Of a DNA stretch of 64,000 bases, positions 23,901-36,700 are shown piece after piece; the first letter of the stretch is position 1, and the number at the start of each line of letters is the position of its first letter. A program made the translations under genes and the position numbers. Source of the DNA: Crotophaga sulcirostris. Lineage: Eukaryota > Chordata > Aves > Cuculiformes > Crotophagidae. The stretch lies in the NCBI GenBank assembly GCA_013397455.1, contig VYZB01000191.1:624537-688536 (forward strand), given 5' to 3'. A model generated the notes under the pieces. It was not told where the DNA came from. It made no database searches and worked only from the letters and a program-made list of their open reading frames with translations.

Positions 23901-26900
23901 GTGGCTCTGGTTATGCCTGTAAGTCTATATTAAAGAATTTTTATACTTTATGGATTGAAACCTGAAGTTCCAAGGCATCTTGCTAGCGTGATGTTTGGAA
24001 GAGCGTGGTGTAGCTCTGCATTAGGCATGGAACATTTTGAAAATTTTAATCATATAAACATGGATTAATTACATGGAAGGAATTGGACATGCCTTAGGTT
24101 ACTGTACCGGGTCTGGGCTGGGTGGTGGAGATCAACCCACCACAGTTTAGAAGTTGTTTTTTTTTTAGTTTCAATCTTTATTTGAGAACTCAAATTAAGT
24201 TTTATATCAACTTCCAGTTTGATTGAAAAGATTGCTTTCTTTGTTGCTTTCTTTTACATTGGAAGGGTTATCAGTTGGTAACGTTGTTCAGTTTCCTCAA
24301 TAAAAAACCCTACAAAAATTAGCCAGCACCATCAAATGTGCTGGTTAAATATACCGGCCTCTGGAAGCCAGGAGCATAGAGCACCCATCTTTCAGCACTG
24401 ATTTTCAGTCTGATTTTCAGAGATGACTTTTCAACACTTTTGAAAACTGAATCATAATGGTAACTTGAGTTGGACAACCACAAACAGAAGCATTCACATC
24501 CACGAAAAATGAAAAAATGATGTGTGTAAGTTCCGGCCCTTTACTTCTACAAAGCTGTGATCCAAAATGATGGCTTCAGTGCCAAGTTCATCGTGTGTTT
24601 TTGAATAACAGTAATTCACAGTAAAGATGCAGGGGGATTTAATAGTAAAAATATGTAGTCACTGCTAATGAAAAGTCTGATGAACTTGTGGTTTTGGGGG
24701 GTCCCCTCAATTCAAATCAGTCCTATGAAGATAAACGAGTCATTCTCCATCCTTTCCCCAGTAAAGAGATAAGAGAGTGTAATGTTTACATAACTTTATG
24801 TAATATTTATGTCTAAAGATATTTTTAATAATCTCCTAAGAACACTGTCAACTGAAGAGCAGATATTCTGTGAAGAAAATATTCTACTAAATTAGTTATG
24901 ATGGATGGATATTTTTAGAGTTCTAATTTGAAATGTATCCATTCTCTTTCTCTTGTAGGTGGCTGGTATTAGGTATTGCCATGGTGCGGTTTTATATACA
25001 GAAAGGAACACATAGAGGCTTATTCAGAAGCGTTCAAAAGACGCTTAAATTTTTCCAGACATTTGCTTTGCTTGAGGTAAATTTTAAACGTTAGTTTGCT
25101 TTACTCGATGCTGCATATCATAGGGAAAACATGTTATTAACCTGAATTTAATAGCAAAATATAGTATTAGTACTAAAGTCCTTCTAACTTTATTATTTAA
25201 TGAGGGGATTTGGGGGGCAAAATAATGGGTTGAAACAATTGCACACGTTTTTTCAAACTTAGTTCTAATATATCTTCAAGTCAAATACTACCTGGAAACT
25301 GCTTTCATTTGAGAGTCTTTAACTCAAAAGGCAAAATATCCGGAGGCATTACAGCCTCAAGCTTAGGTTTTACCCTCCAGAGATGGTAGCTTCCCACTTA
25401 TTCCTTGTACTGGACTCATTATCCTTCAGTGCCTTTCCTGCTTCTGCATATTCCAGAGAGGATTCACATGTCCCATATAATCCGTTACAACAGGGTCTGT
25501 GCAAGCTTTGCAAAGTGTCTTTTATACCACAGAATCATGTAGGTTGTAAAAGACCTTGAAGATCATCAAGTTCAACCCTTAACCTAGCTCTGCCAAGTCC
25601 ACCACCAAACCGTGTCCCTAAGCACCACATCTACACGTCTTTCAAGTACCTCCAAGGATGGCAACTCCACCATTTCCCCGGGCAGCCTCTTCCAGTGCTT
25701 GATATGTACTAGTGGCCTCAGTTTATCGTATATCATTACATAAATGAAACTTTTTGGTGTGTTGAGCACTTATGGCTCTTTCCTAGGCGCAACAAAGAGT
25801 GCCTATGTACATTTTAACTTTCTTAATCTGCCTATAATGTGTAGTTCAAGCAACTATTAAAATCATGTGGCCAACTGTATAAAGGCTTTTATACTATTAA
25901 GGTTTCACAATAAGTAATTCTACTCAAATCTGTCAAAATAATGAGAAGTGCTCTATTTGCTAAGCGTTAATAACCATACAATAAATCTGAAGCTACGTAG
26001 CTGTCATCAGCAAAATTATAATAGTGTTATTAATCCGTAATGAATACAGAATATTTCAAAATTGTAATGCATCTGTTATGTGACTCCCTCCACACTGTCC
26101 TGTAGAATTCTTCTTTGAATAAGATAATGGAAGGGAAGCTTACTGGTTGAAAAAATAAATGCTTTGTAAGTGTCTAAATATGTAATATATACAATTAATT
26201 AGGAAAATAAATCTTTCATGTGTTTACACAGATCAGATTCTGAGCCTGTCACAGCATGGGTTGCCAGGGCTGTAATGGGTGTTTGTTTTAAGGACTGTTA
26301 ATTGGAGACAGAAAATCAATTCTCCTTCAGAATTAAGCCTAGGTTTATATTCATTTCAAAAGGCCATATTTATGTGTAGCTATAACACATTGTACTTCAG
26401 TAACCTCTAACTTATTTTTATTTACAGGTAGTCCACTGTGCAGTTGGTGAGTTCTTTGTTTTAGTTTCTCCTGTAACTAATTAAAATCTGAATTGTGGAA
26501 CAGAGATAACACGTTTCTCTTTTTAAGGAATAGTTCGCACATCTGTGCTTGTGACTGGGGTCCAAGTGAGTTCAAGAATCTTCATGGTGTGGTTCATTGC
26601 ACATAGTATAAAACAGGTATGTGTGTGAGCAAGTTGTGTTCTGATTTATTTTTTTTTAAGGAGAAGCTATTAATGCAGTTCTCATTTTTAGGAAGACCAA
26701 AATTAAAATTAATGACGTTCCTCCAGAGAATACTTAGATACTTGACTGATTTTGGAAGTTGGTGTTACAGGGCGGAATTTACGTGTTTCTACCCAAGAGA
26801 CTGAGTCTTGGTCTTAGCTGTGAATCAGTGCAGTCGTTGGCATCATGCCAGCTGTGGTATGCGTACGTGAGATCAGTGGATACTGCTATTACTTACCAGC

Positions 26901-29900
26901 AAACTTACTAGTGTTACCCTTTCAAAAACTTAAAGTAGCACTTACTGAATTAATCTAAATGAAAATATGTCTTAAATAGAATTTACCTGGATAAACATGG
27001 TTGTGATCTTGCAATTTATTTTAGGAACTTTCTCAAGATTTTAATGTTATCGTAATATTAACATTTGGTGGCATGCATACTGCATTACTTTCATTAAAAA
27101 TACATCAAGTCATCCAGCATGCCACAGTGACTCTTCAGGTCACTTCATGTAAAAGGTTTATTTGCCTGGTGGTTATTGTAAGTCTAGTGATTTGTTAGCA
27201 GAATGAAGGAAGCACACTGCTTACAGCTTGTAGACAGGACATTCAGTTCAGTTTCTGAGGTCTGCTTTCTATGGAGGGCATGTAAGAATTGACAGATTTT
27301 TGAGTCTGTGCTCCTGAATTTCTTTAAACTTAGAAGCTGAGCCATTAAACTGTCTCACCAGCAGGTGGCACATGCCTTTCTGCTGATGGGCTATCATAGC
27401 ACCTGCCTCGTGTTCTCAGATCGATTTGTTGCAGTTCAGAGGTCTCATTTTCTACACTTCATCTGTTTCTTGACTGTTCCTTTCTTAACATGGAATAGGC
27501 TTCCCATGGCTGTATTTTTATTTTTTTTTTGTAAGCTAAGTGTTTTCATTTTTCCCTTAAGGGAAAATGTTTCAAAGGTTAACAAGTTTTTAATGTTGAA
27601 TGTTTACATGAGTGCTGGAATATAGCATTGCATTTTGCCATTTTGTTATTATCTGTAGTGATTTAAATCTTTACCACATCCAGTCATTTCTTTTGTCTCC
27701 TCTGTCTTCAGTACAGTAGGTCAAGCTGCATCTGAGAAAAAAATACATCTGAATGTATGTCTGATTGTATTTCACGCTGTTATTGCTTAGCGGGCATGAA
27801 TGTTCAGGGTCACTTTAGGTGGTGAGAGGCATGTTAGTGATAAAAGCCAGACCCAGATCTCTCTACTTGACTGGAGATTTGCAAGGCAACAGATAGGAAT
27901 TCTCTGCATACTTTATTTAAAGCTCTTCTGCTTGGATTTAGCACTGTGACATGAATCCAATTTTGCATTATCAATGTTTGTCTCTAATTGCATGAGACTA
28001 AGAACAGCCTAGTTCTGTCTTTCCCTTTGCTTATTTGTTTGGATGTCTTTGCACTTCAGTTGTTGCTATTTATTCGTGAGTTTGGTGGTATTTTTATATC
28101 TCCTTTTCTTTTGTGATGTTGATGAGATCCTTTCACTAAAAGCACACCTTCTTTGACTGACACATTGAGGATGAGATTTTATAAGATGATAAGCAGTTGT
28201 AATTTTTCTTGACTTTTGACAGAGTTCTGCATTTTCATCATCTTTGAGATGTATTAAGCTTTGTCACCATGTTGCATTTTGTTTTAAAAAAAAGTTTTCC
28301 TTTTTTGTAATTTTAACAAAACTTGTGTTACTTTATTTTATTTCACAGACATCCCTGGAGCTTTTCAGCCTTCAGGCATGGAAGTGTATTACAAAATTCC
28401 TCCCCTTTTAAAGAAAAGAAAATTACTTGCGTGTAATTCTTCTCCTCAGAAGGTAGTGTTTGTGATAGATCCCCACTCGCCTTCTTTGTATTTGGGGGCT
28501 TTTGTTTATCTGTTCACTTAAAGTGAAAAAGCACCGATGTTTTGAAACAGCAGAGAGATGTGCTACCTACCGATGAGGCAGTTTAATGACTCAGAACTCA
28601 AATCTTTAATGGGATTGTTGAGTGAGTTTACTCAAAGCTCCTAATTTACCAACTACTCTTCATTTAGTGATCCATCTGTGTTCCAGCTCCTTAATTATCT
28701 TACAACTCCCTGAAGTCTGCCCAATTTGATCTTCTACGACCAAGGTTCAGTTAGTAGATTATACTAACAATTCCTTTCTTTTGTCTGGTTTTATGGACAC
28801 GTGCATTATATAGTGAGGAAGAAGCAAGATAAAAAGTAAGAGAAAGTCTAGTAGACAGAGTAGTGAAACGCAGAATGGGTAAAAACTGATTATGAAAGGA
28901 ACATATCTTCTGTACTGTTGTTTTCTTCTTGCTGTTTTGAAGAGTTAAAAAATAAACAAGTAAACCAATCACAAATAAAAAGAGGGAGACAGGCAGCAAA
29001 GTGAAAATGCAGATAGAGAATAAAGATGAGGAATAAGCTTAATTATAGGGGGTTATTTTTTGATATTTGCATAATGGATAAAGATTGCTCAATTTGAAAA
29101 ATGTCTGTATGTTACTAAATACATATGATAAAGAACTGTATATGATAATGGTTTCAGCATATCACTTTTATGCCAAAATTTTCTTTCTTTACAAGATGTT
29201 AGTTCTGTTCCATATATCTTAAACAGAAGTCTGTTGCAGTTTGCACAGAAAAGAAGCTTAAGGATGAAGAAAGTGTTGGTTCTTTATACTTCTGCAGATC
29301 CAGAATGAGGAGAGCGTTATTCTTTTTCTGGTCGTATGGACTGTGACAGAGATTACTCGATATTCCTTCTACACATTCAACCTGCTCAACCATTTGCCAT
29401 ACTTCATTAAATGGGCCAGGTGGAGATGTCTTGCACTTCAGTTTCTCATGGTTCTGTGCATGTTAGTTTCACGCATGCTGAGCTAACACACAGGAGAGCA
29501 GATGTTTGAGCTTTGGTTATGTGTCAGCAGAGTGCCAGTCAATTGCTTTCTGTACTTGGGATCACTGTTACTTGGTTTAAAATGTTAAAAATATTTTAGC
29601 CGAGATTTTGGGGTGTGATTTGTTCTTTGCTTTTTGTGTCTCACGGTTTGAGCTCTGCTTTAATTTTTTTTTCCTTTATCTTTGGAGTCACCTTTTAACT
29701 TACAGTATGACTCCTTAAGATGCTTTTGAATACAATGCCCAAAATTAAGCACTTGCGCTGTTTTTTGTGGATTGCAGATCTTTGAAAATGTGGGAGTTGC
29801 TGTCACTCAGTCCTATGTGTATTATTACTTTATGAGAAGTTTTGATTTATCAGAGCTTTTGTAAGGTTACATTCATGTAGTGAAGCTATATATTGACTTA

Positions 29901-32900
29901 GTTTAGCCCATATAAAAAGTGTGTTCCATATCAAAACTGCTTTGATTTTGAAGCGTACTTAAGGTTGGCCACTAGATCAGATTTATTACAGAGACTGCAT
30001 GTTCATCAGGAGACATAACTGGGAGAGCAGTATTCTCTGTGGTCATTATTTGAAAAATACATGTAAAACAGACAGGCGTACACAGTTAGAAGACAAATAT
30101 GTTCCTTACATTCAGCACAGGCAACTCTTATTTAAAAGAGTGTGTTTGTTTTATAGATAATGCAGTTCTGATGCTTCTAATGCACTTCTTTGATATGTCT
30201 GATATTTATGTCCATTCTCGCAATACATTATTTTTTTGCTAATACCTAAGTTGGTAGGCTTGGTTATGTTTAAGCACTAAATGGCAAACTTAAAAATAAT
30301 CGGGTCTAGTTTCATTAATATTATTTTATGTAGGCTTCAGAAAGAGAAATGCATCCAGAAAATAATAAGTTGCCACTTCTTACCATCAAGTCGATGTACC
30401 TTGAATGACAGAACTTTTGTTTCCTTATAATAGACAATAGGGAAAACTGACATTCTAACAGTAGAGATATATTGTGAAATGTACTATAAACAAAATGTTT
30501 GAAAATGTATTATCTTTTCATAGAGTCCAAAACATCCCATTGAAATTTATGGATAATCAATCAGGAAAATTCTGATCTTTAGCTTACACTTGTAAAAGAT
30601 TTGCCTCTCCGTTGTTAAAGGGGCAGGAGTGCTCTAAATTTTAGTTCAGAATTTTTACTTCGAATTTGTTTCATTTTTCCACACCACACCCCCCCGCTAC
30701 GCCACAAAGACAAATTGTGTGTGGATCATAGCATCAGTTTCTTCTTATGCCTCCCCTAATCTGTTCTCTGACATGTCAGTCCCTCTAAGCCAGTTTACTC
30801 CTTGGAGGGTTTCATGTTGGGTTGCTGCTGTTCTGGACCTTAGCTGTTTTGTGCACACTGTACCTTTCTCTCTGTCCAGCAGCTCTCATTGCTGTTCCCT
30901 GCATGAGCTTGAGAGCAGAAAAACTGCATCTCCGTGGCGCACTCTGTGTTATGACAGGACAAACCCTATTGATTACATTTTTCATTTTGTCACCACCAAT
31001 GTGGCCTGTGGCATTCAAACCACATTTTTTTGAATTGAATGCCTTCCACTTTTATTTGAACGTCTTCTACCTATTTTAGAATGAATCTGATAAGTTTTTG
31101 GAACTCTCATTTTCTTTTATTTTTTCTATTTTCATTAGTGGTAACATAATATTTTTTTTTGATGTCTCATGTGCCAGTAGGTAAAACAGGCTTTTGATGT
31201 TTCTTAACTCTTCATTATTTTCAAGGAAATTATAATACATAGAGTTGACCCATTGTGAGTGTACTGTGACAAGGATATATATGATGATCTGAATTTGGGA
31301 TTCAGACCTGGTCTGAATCCTGTTGGTGACAACAGGAGCAAGATCAGGAAATTTTAAAAAAGGCATTATTGGAGACTACAAATTTGTGGATTGTTTTACT
31401 CATTAGTATTAGAAAGACATACAGACATTCTGCTATTTCACTATTCTTAAATAGAAGGACTGAGGATTGCATTGTCTGTAAACCTAAGTAACGCTATCCA
31501 AAGTAACTGAAACTAGTATTCTGTGCCAACTCAGGATTTGGTCCTTGATTTTGGTGCAGGAACTACTGTAATACATTGCTGTGCAACTAATAATAGCAAG
31601 AGGAACTTTTAAATTCATGGGGTGTTTCTCACAAGGTTTGTTTTTTTTTCAATGCAGATACAACTTTTTTATCATTTTGTATCCTGCTGGAGTTGCAGGT
31701 GAACTGCTAACCATATATGCTGCTTTACCCTATGTGAAGAAAACAGGAATGTTTTCACTGAGACTTCCCAACAAATATAATGTCTCCTTTGACTACTATT
31801 ACTTCCTTATTATTGTCATGTTCTCCTATGTGCCATGTAAGTATACTTAACCGTAGTAATACTAATAGCATAATAATCAATTATCAGCAATGCTGGAAAC
31901 ACTGCCTGTAGTTAAATTGGATGAACACTTTCTACTATAAAAGACTGCTTTCTGTTGTTTCAAGTTTTGCTGTGCTTTAGTTGGTTAGACTGAAATTTTC
32001 CATCCTGTTATCTGCCTCAGGCATAAACTGTCTTAAAAATGTCAGTGAAAATACTAAAAACTAAGGTGTGGACAAAGTAAAACCACTTTTTGCTTACACA
32101 CAGAAATGTCTGCAACTGTGTCATGGAGAATTTCTAATGCCTCTGCCACTTTGAAGCAGTGTCTTAAAAATTGTCCTGCACATTGTGCCAGAGATTTACC
32201 TTGTTTTTATTGCTATTAATATCTATTTACATACCACCTCTGAAAATTACTATTTGAGCATGCTTGGGAAAAACTTGAAGGAATATTCTCCAAGGTTTCA
32301 TTTTCACTGAAATCCATCGCCCAAATCTCTCTGAAGATACTTCGGTTCCTGGTTTAATCTGATGTCCTCCTGCTTCTGGATACCAGAAGCCACAGATCAA
32401 TTGGCTAACCAGAGCTAAGTTTAGAGCGACTATCTATCTTTCACTTCCAGTGTTATTTCCACTGGTGCCTAAGCAATTTAGACAAGGAGAAAGCAACCTG
32501 ATTCAGATGCAGCACCAAAAATGAGGCTAGGCCAGACTAGTCAAACAGAATGTTTTAGATAGTTTGGACAGTGAGGCTAGAAACAAGGCAAGAGACTTGG
32601 GAGAGGCATTAAGAAGCAGGAAAATTGAAGTTGAAAGGGACTGTGATCTACATCCATAGAAGGTATTCGTTTAAGAAGTTGGCCTTTAAACATGTATGCA
32701 CACACGCTGTGGAATTTTTTGTTGCTAGAAATCATGAAGACCAACGAGGGAGATTTATATGAGAAAAAACGTGTCCATGTCCTAAGCTTTCATAACCTAC
32801 TAACGGTTTTACAGTTGTTGATATAACTTAATGCTTCAGGAATAAATCTGATTTTCTGTCCATTAAATATAAGGATCAAATGTATCAGCAGGACAGTAAT

Positions 32901-33396
32901 ATAATAAATCTCAGAAGACCAGGGGAGAGGGAGCTCTTCACTTCATAGTTGAAGAAGTAAGGTTAATTTGTATCCTCCTCAAAGTCTTAATTCAAACATG
33001 CCTACCTTAGCACAGATTTGATGACTTCAGGCACTGCCAGAAAGCAGTTAAGTCCCGTTTATACAAAGGAAGTTTTGCAGGGAAGTGCATGGAACACAGG
33101 GTGTACATTCAGGAGGGCTTGTCTGCGTTCTGAGTAATTATTGTCTTGTAATTCACTGCAGTGTTCATGACTTGCTATTATTTACCTTAACAGACTGCAG
33201 CACTGTGTGCCGTAATGTTTCCTCAGTTCATCATTCTGCAAAATTGTATTCTTCCATTATGAGATCTACTGAACTTTTAAATCTAATTTGCTTTCTTTTA
33301 TGTTTTGATCAAGTATTTCCACAACTCTACTTCCACATGCTGCGGCAGAGAAGAAGGGTGCTTTATGGAGAAGTGATTGTGGAAAAGGACGATTGA
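20832..33396 (+). CDS. HACD1: HACD1, very-long-chain 3-hydroxyacyl-CoA dehydratase 1 (seven coding exons)
   Basis: The coding sequence joins 20832-20953, 24959-25076, 26428-26446, 26528-26616, 29298-29419, 31658-31836 and 33314-33396: 732 nt, 243 residues plus TGA. It dehydrates 3-hydroxyacyl-CoA to trans-2-enoyl-CoA, the third step of fatty acid elongation, as a multi-pass endoplasmic reticulum membrane enzyme. The hydrophobic segments and the YPAGVAGE box (Y165 to E172, the same 7-residue spacing as the catalytic Tyr and Glu of yeast Phs1) show the family. I call HACD1 rather than HACD2 from remembered human proteins: [14 protein letters not shown] C-terminus (here [10 protein letters not shown]), KKTGMFS, and an MASSDEDG-like N-terminus (here MAASEEDG). 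The start is the first ATG after an in-frame TGA at 20745-20747, in a good Kozak context (GAGCCATGG). It corresponds to the internal Met of the longer human protein, so the bird form lacks that N-terminal extension. All splice sites are GT..AG with consistent phases. Confidence 0.96.
20969..21488. other. Assembly gap of 520 N in HACD1 intron 1
   Basis: The run of N begins 15 bases after the exon 1 donor and ends at the minisatellite at 21489. All coding bases of exon 1 are present, so the gap removes only intron sequence. Confidence 0.99.
21489..21577. repeat. 10-bp GC-rich minisatellite in HACD1 intron 1
   Basis: About nine tandem units of a 10-base motif, consensus GCTGTCCCGG, with variants GCTGTGGCGA, GCTCTCCCGA and GCTGTCCCGA; the last unit is one base short. 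The first six units form a 30-bp higher-order pattern repeated twice. The array starts exactly at the gap edge, so it probably continues into the unsequenced bases. Confidence 0.9.
21666..24958. other. HACD1 intron 1, remainder
   Basis: The AT-rich part of intron 1 (whole intron 20954-24958). It holds a GGGCTA triple repeat at 23043-23061. No exon or CR1 was found. Confidence 0.8.
24959..25076 (+). CDS. HACD1: HACD1 coding exon 2
   Basis: 118 nt encoding the end of Gly41 and residues 42-80, [12 protein letters not shown] to FFQTFALLE. The acceptor is a pyrimidine tract ending TTGTAG and the donor is GAG|GTAAAT. It completes the first membrane helix and carries the conserved [12 protein letters not shown] segment of the HACD family. 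It enters in phase 2 and leaves in phase 0. Confidence 0.95.
25529..25701 (-). mobile_element. CR1 LINE fragment in HACD1 intron 2
   Basis: About 170 bases of antisense CR1 3' end: ACAGAATCATGTAGGTTGTA, GACCTTGAAGATCATCAAG, TCCAAGGATGGCAACTCCAC, and GGGCAGCCTCTTCCAGTGCT. It is antisense to HACD1 and far from both splice sites. Confidence 0.9.
26428..26446 (+). CDS. HACD1: HACD1 coding exon 3 (19-nt micro-exon)
   Basis: Only 19 nt, encoding VVHCAV plus the first base of Gly87. The acceptor is TTTACAG and the donor is GTT G|GTGAGT. It supplies the bird equivalent of the human IVHCLIG segment. Without it, exons 2 and 4 would not join in frame. It is too short for an ORF scan and was placed by homology and splice phase. 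The following intron is only 81 nt. Confidence 0.92.
26528..26616 (+). CDS. HACD1: HACD1 coding exon 4
   Basis: 89 nt: two bases finish Gly87, then residues 88-116, including [17 protein letters not shown] and ending in HSIKQ. The acceptor is TTTTTAAG, preceded by a T-rich tract, and the donor is CAG|GTATGT. It contains a conserved loop and membrane helix of the family (human [19 protein letters not shown]). It leaves in phase 0. Confidence 0.95.
29298..29419 (+). CDS. HACD1: HACD1 coding exon 5
   Basis: 122 nt encoding residues 117-156 and two bases of Arg157: [20 protein letters not shown], then the RYSFYTF motif, then [12 protein letters not shown]. The acceptor is CTTCTGCAG and the donor is AG|GTGGAG. 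The length is not a multiple of three, so skipping this exon would shift the frame. A mammalian HACD1 isoform without exon 5 is known; whether birds make it cannot be told from the DNA. Confidence 0.96.
31298..31320. repeat. Near-perfect palindrome, 11-bp arms, in HACD1 intron 5
   Basis: The arms GGATTCAGACC and GGTCTGAATCC are exact reverse complements separated by a single T at 31309. Confidence 0.92.
31658..31836 (+). CDS. HACD1: HACD1 coding exon 6 (catalytic exon)
   Basis: 179 nt covering the end of Arg157, residues 158-216 and the first base of Leu217. It carries the catalytic box, with Tyr165 in [12 protein letters not shown] and Glu172 in the same box. This is followed by [17 protein letters not shown] and the [15 protein letters not shown] helix. 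The acceptor follows a T9 tract and ends AATGCAG; the donor is T|GTAAGT, a perfect consensus. It enters in phase 2 and leaves in phase 1. Confidence 0.97.
33314..33396 (+). CDS. HACD1: HACD1 coding exon 7, C-terminus and stop
   Basis: 83 nt: TA completes Leu217, then [20 protein letters not shown] and IVEKDD, then TGA at 33394-33396. The acceptor is weak in pyrimidines near its end (TTTTGATCAAG), but it lies after a T-rich tract and gives exact family homology. The tail is cytosolic and rich in Arg and Lys. The acidic EKDD end is the HACD1 type, not the HACD2 tail. Confidence 0.95.
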
Positions 33397-33499
33397 ATCA
33401 AGCTGTGTAACTATGGTGCTTTTAATGGAAAAAAAAAAGGGTAAAACTCCCAAACTTCCTGTGATTTTTCTGAGTCCAAGTTTTAAAACATGGAACAAG

Positions 33500-33505
33500 A
33501 ATAAA
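33500..33505 (+). terminator. HACD1: Proximal polyadenylation signal of HACD1
   Basis: A canonical AATAAA lies 104 bases after the HACD1 stop and would give a short 3' UTR. A second AATAAA lies at 33780-33785 and could give a longer form. Which is used cannot be told here. Confidence 0.6.
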
Positions 33506-33779
33506 CAACTGTGCATAAAACAGCATGGACTGTATTATTTTTACAGTTAATATATCTTCAGATTTATCTTTTTATCCTTGGTTTCGCTTTCATTTTTAAT
33601 TGTTCATTTCTTCAGACAAATTATTTTCTTGTTTTCAATAGGTTGACAAATAGCTTTAACAATTGGAATGGTTGGCTACTGTGCTTCCTATTCTGAAAGG
33701 TCTATTATGACCTGTAGTCATCATCAAGAACAGAAGAGTCGATAAGTTGTACTGAAAGTGAGTCTTCTGGAAAACAAAG

Positions 33780-33785
33780 AATAAA
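33780..33785 (+). terminator. HACD1: Second possible polyadenylation signal of HACD1
   Basis: Canonical AATAAA about 385 bases after the stop codon, in AT-rich DNA where the hexamer is also expected by chance. Confidence 0.4.
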
Positions 33786-36700
33786 TTAGGAGATTATGTT
33801 TTTCATAGTCTAGGTGACTGAAATGTTATTTAAGCTTTATATTAAATAATACCTTTCCAGTTTTAAATATTGTTAGCGTGTTGTTTAGCATTCTTTGAAA
33901 TACAGGATCACATTGTAAAATTCCAGAAGGACTTTTGAAGGGAGATGAGTTCTTGATTGTCAGTGCGAATTTAGATCTCTGTATTTTCACTTTAAAGATG
34001 TAATTTTAAGGATATGTAGAATAACTGACATAATATTAGCTGGTTAAAAGTTTGTGCTGAGGAGTAGACTTGATGTGCCTACCTTTCTCTCATCAGTGAC
34101 TGGAGTGGGACTCATTTGCAGAGGAAAACTGATTGTTAGCATGTTTCCTATGCTACATTTAATTACATATGCAGAAAAAGGATGGTATTACACTTAGAAA
34201 CTGGAGCTATAGTGAGATATTTAACTTCTTATAAACAGCTAAGTGGGATAAAATATATTTGAAATTGTGTTCTAAAATATAAATCATACTTTGAAACATC
34301 CCATTGTACAATTTTAGCTGCTCCCTTCCCATTAATTGTTTATACTTTGTTGACCTAATTCTATTTAATACGTTTGATAATCTACAAGAGGGATCTACAG
34401 TATATTGTTAAAAGTTACAGATGATATTACACTATATGATACCTAAGTAGAAGAGATCCAACAGGTGGATTAAATGTAGACAAGAATTAGACGCAGCCTA
34501 AGAGATTCAGAGAAAACGTAATGCATTTGAGAAAACTTAGTGAGAGAGGGAGAGGACTGAAATGTAATAATGTAGTTAGAGGCCTTGATAATGTAGGCAA
34601 CAAAGTTGCTTCTGGCATCACTAAAGTCAAAAGAAGAGTACATATGCAGATGTGCTGCATCTGGCAGCTGGAAATAAGAATACTCCTTGTGATTGCTGAG
34701 GTGATTTCTGGAATACAGTCTTACATTTTGGGTACCTGAGGGGTGAGGAATTGATTTGGTCTTCTGAAAAGTCAGAGAACAGTAACAAAATTGGTGGAAA
34801 TGAGAAAGAAGCCAGGAAGATCAAGTTGTTAAAGTATGTATAATTTATTATGCGACATACACATGTAAAGGAAGAGGCTTTGTAAGTATGAAGATGTTAC
34901 TAGAACTGATGATGTAAAATGAATATCAGGAGAAGGAGCCTACTAATGAGATCAGTCAGGTTATGGAATGACACAGCAGTGTTTATCAGTGCATACAATT
35001 TCTTGGAAAGTTTTACATTAGGTGTAGCACAATACTGGAAAATAATCTTCCTTTGGTAACAGTTTAAACTATATACTTGGAATAGGCAGTTTCCATTTGT
35101 AGCTTCAATGTTTCTGTGATATCTACAATATTTTTTAAAGTAATGCATTACACCTTTTTCTGGTGCATTAGCTGATTTGATGGAAAAGCATTGATTTACT
35201 ATATCCTTAACTTTCAAATTCCGTTTCGTGCCTTACATTTGTGATACTAATTCATGTCTTCATTGCATGTAAATTAGTTTCCCTTTACGTCGCAGGTACA
35301 TAGTGGACTTGAGATAGAGTAGTTGTATTTCCTACAATTTTAAAAGGTATAATCTTTTGTGGTTTTTAGAACAAATTTCACACAAGGTGCTATAATTTAA
35401 CTTATTACTTCTCTGTTTTATATGCAGCTAAAATTATTAAAAGTCTAAAGTATTAACTACACATTTACAACATGGAATCACGGAATAGTTGTGTTACACA
35501 TGTTCAGACTAGCAGATGTATTTGTCCATAGTTCTTAGAGTACTGTTCTATAAATTTCATTTGCTTTTTGATCCATGAGGAACATCATGGCAGTTTTTAC
35601 AAATAATTCTCGGCAAGCAGGAGAGTGTGATGAAATATGAGTAACTTAAGATTAGATTAGGTTCTATGTCTCTTTTTTTACTGTCAGGGCAGCTCATCTA
35701 GACCATTGTGGCTTAAGGATAGTATCATATGTCAATCAAGGAATTATTTTCATATCCTTTTGTACATGTGACAAAAAATAATACAGCGCTGTTTGCTAAA
35801 ATCTTGGATTTGCACTTTCATGAAGCAACAGTGTACAAGGTAATGATGCAATTTTCAAAAGTGATTTACAGCTTTTACAGCTACAAAACAGCCTGCTAAA
35901 TGATACGTGGATAAAAGTAAAGCTAAAAGTACTTACAGTGTTAATATTCAGTGTTTCATAGAACAGAGAGATTGCCATGTACATTAGTTTACATGGCATG
36001 TACTTTAAAATATACAAGCAACATACTCTTTTCTTCCTCCTCTTTTTTGGTTGAAACCTTTCACTGAAGCCTCAATGTAAACCTTTTTGTTTTCATGCCT
36101 TCTCAAAAGCAGTGAGAATTGCAGGTAAAATCCTCTCACCATTGACTTTTGATGGGCCAGGAATTTATCCTAGGTAGCTTACTTAAACTTCAGTATAACA
36201 TCGTGAAGTATTTAATTAGCTTGTTAATGGACATAAAAAGTTAAGTATGATTTTCATATGGTGCTCACTTTCCAACTTCTTTTTGACACCTGTCTTTTTT
36301 GTCTTCCCCTCTGCATTATACCTAGCTTTCTAAAGCATTGATATCCTCCTGTTTATAAAGATTAGGAATGTATTCAAACATCAGCGTCTTTAATGTTGTG
36401 ATGTAATCTTTAACAAATGGTTCATATAAAGGTGTTTTTTTACTTATGCTATATATGCCTTCTGGAATGGATTAATACAGGGCTTAATACTGACCTTACG
36501 AAGCTTTTTTAATGACAGTACATAGGAACAGACATTTGGAAGGAGATTCCTATTTATCAGGTGATATTTCCTACCATTGGTAGTAATATAAACACGCTAT
36601 CATTTTTATAAACTCCAGCTGAAAGCAGTTGGATTTCTTGAAGTGTCCCCCAACACTCACACACTGTTCCCACTCTGAAAGGCTGTTCCAGCACAGACTG

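Larger units (their letters stand above)
26617..31657. other. HACD1 introns 4 and 5 around exon 5
   Basis: AT-rich intronic DNA (26617-29297 and 29420-31657) without recognisable CR1 or extra exons. A perfect 11-bp inverted repeat lies at 31298-31320, about 340 bases before exon 6. Confidence 0.75.
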
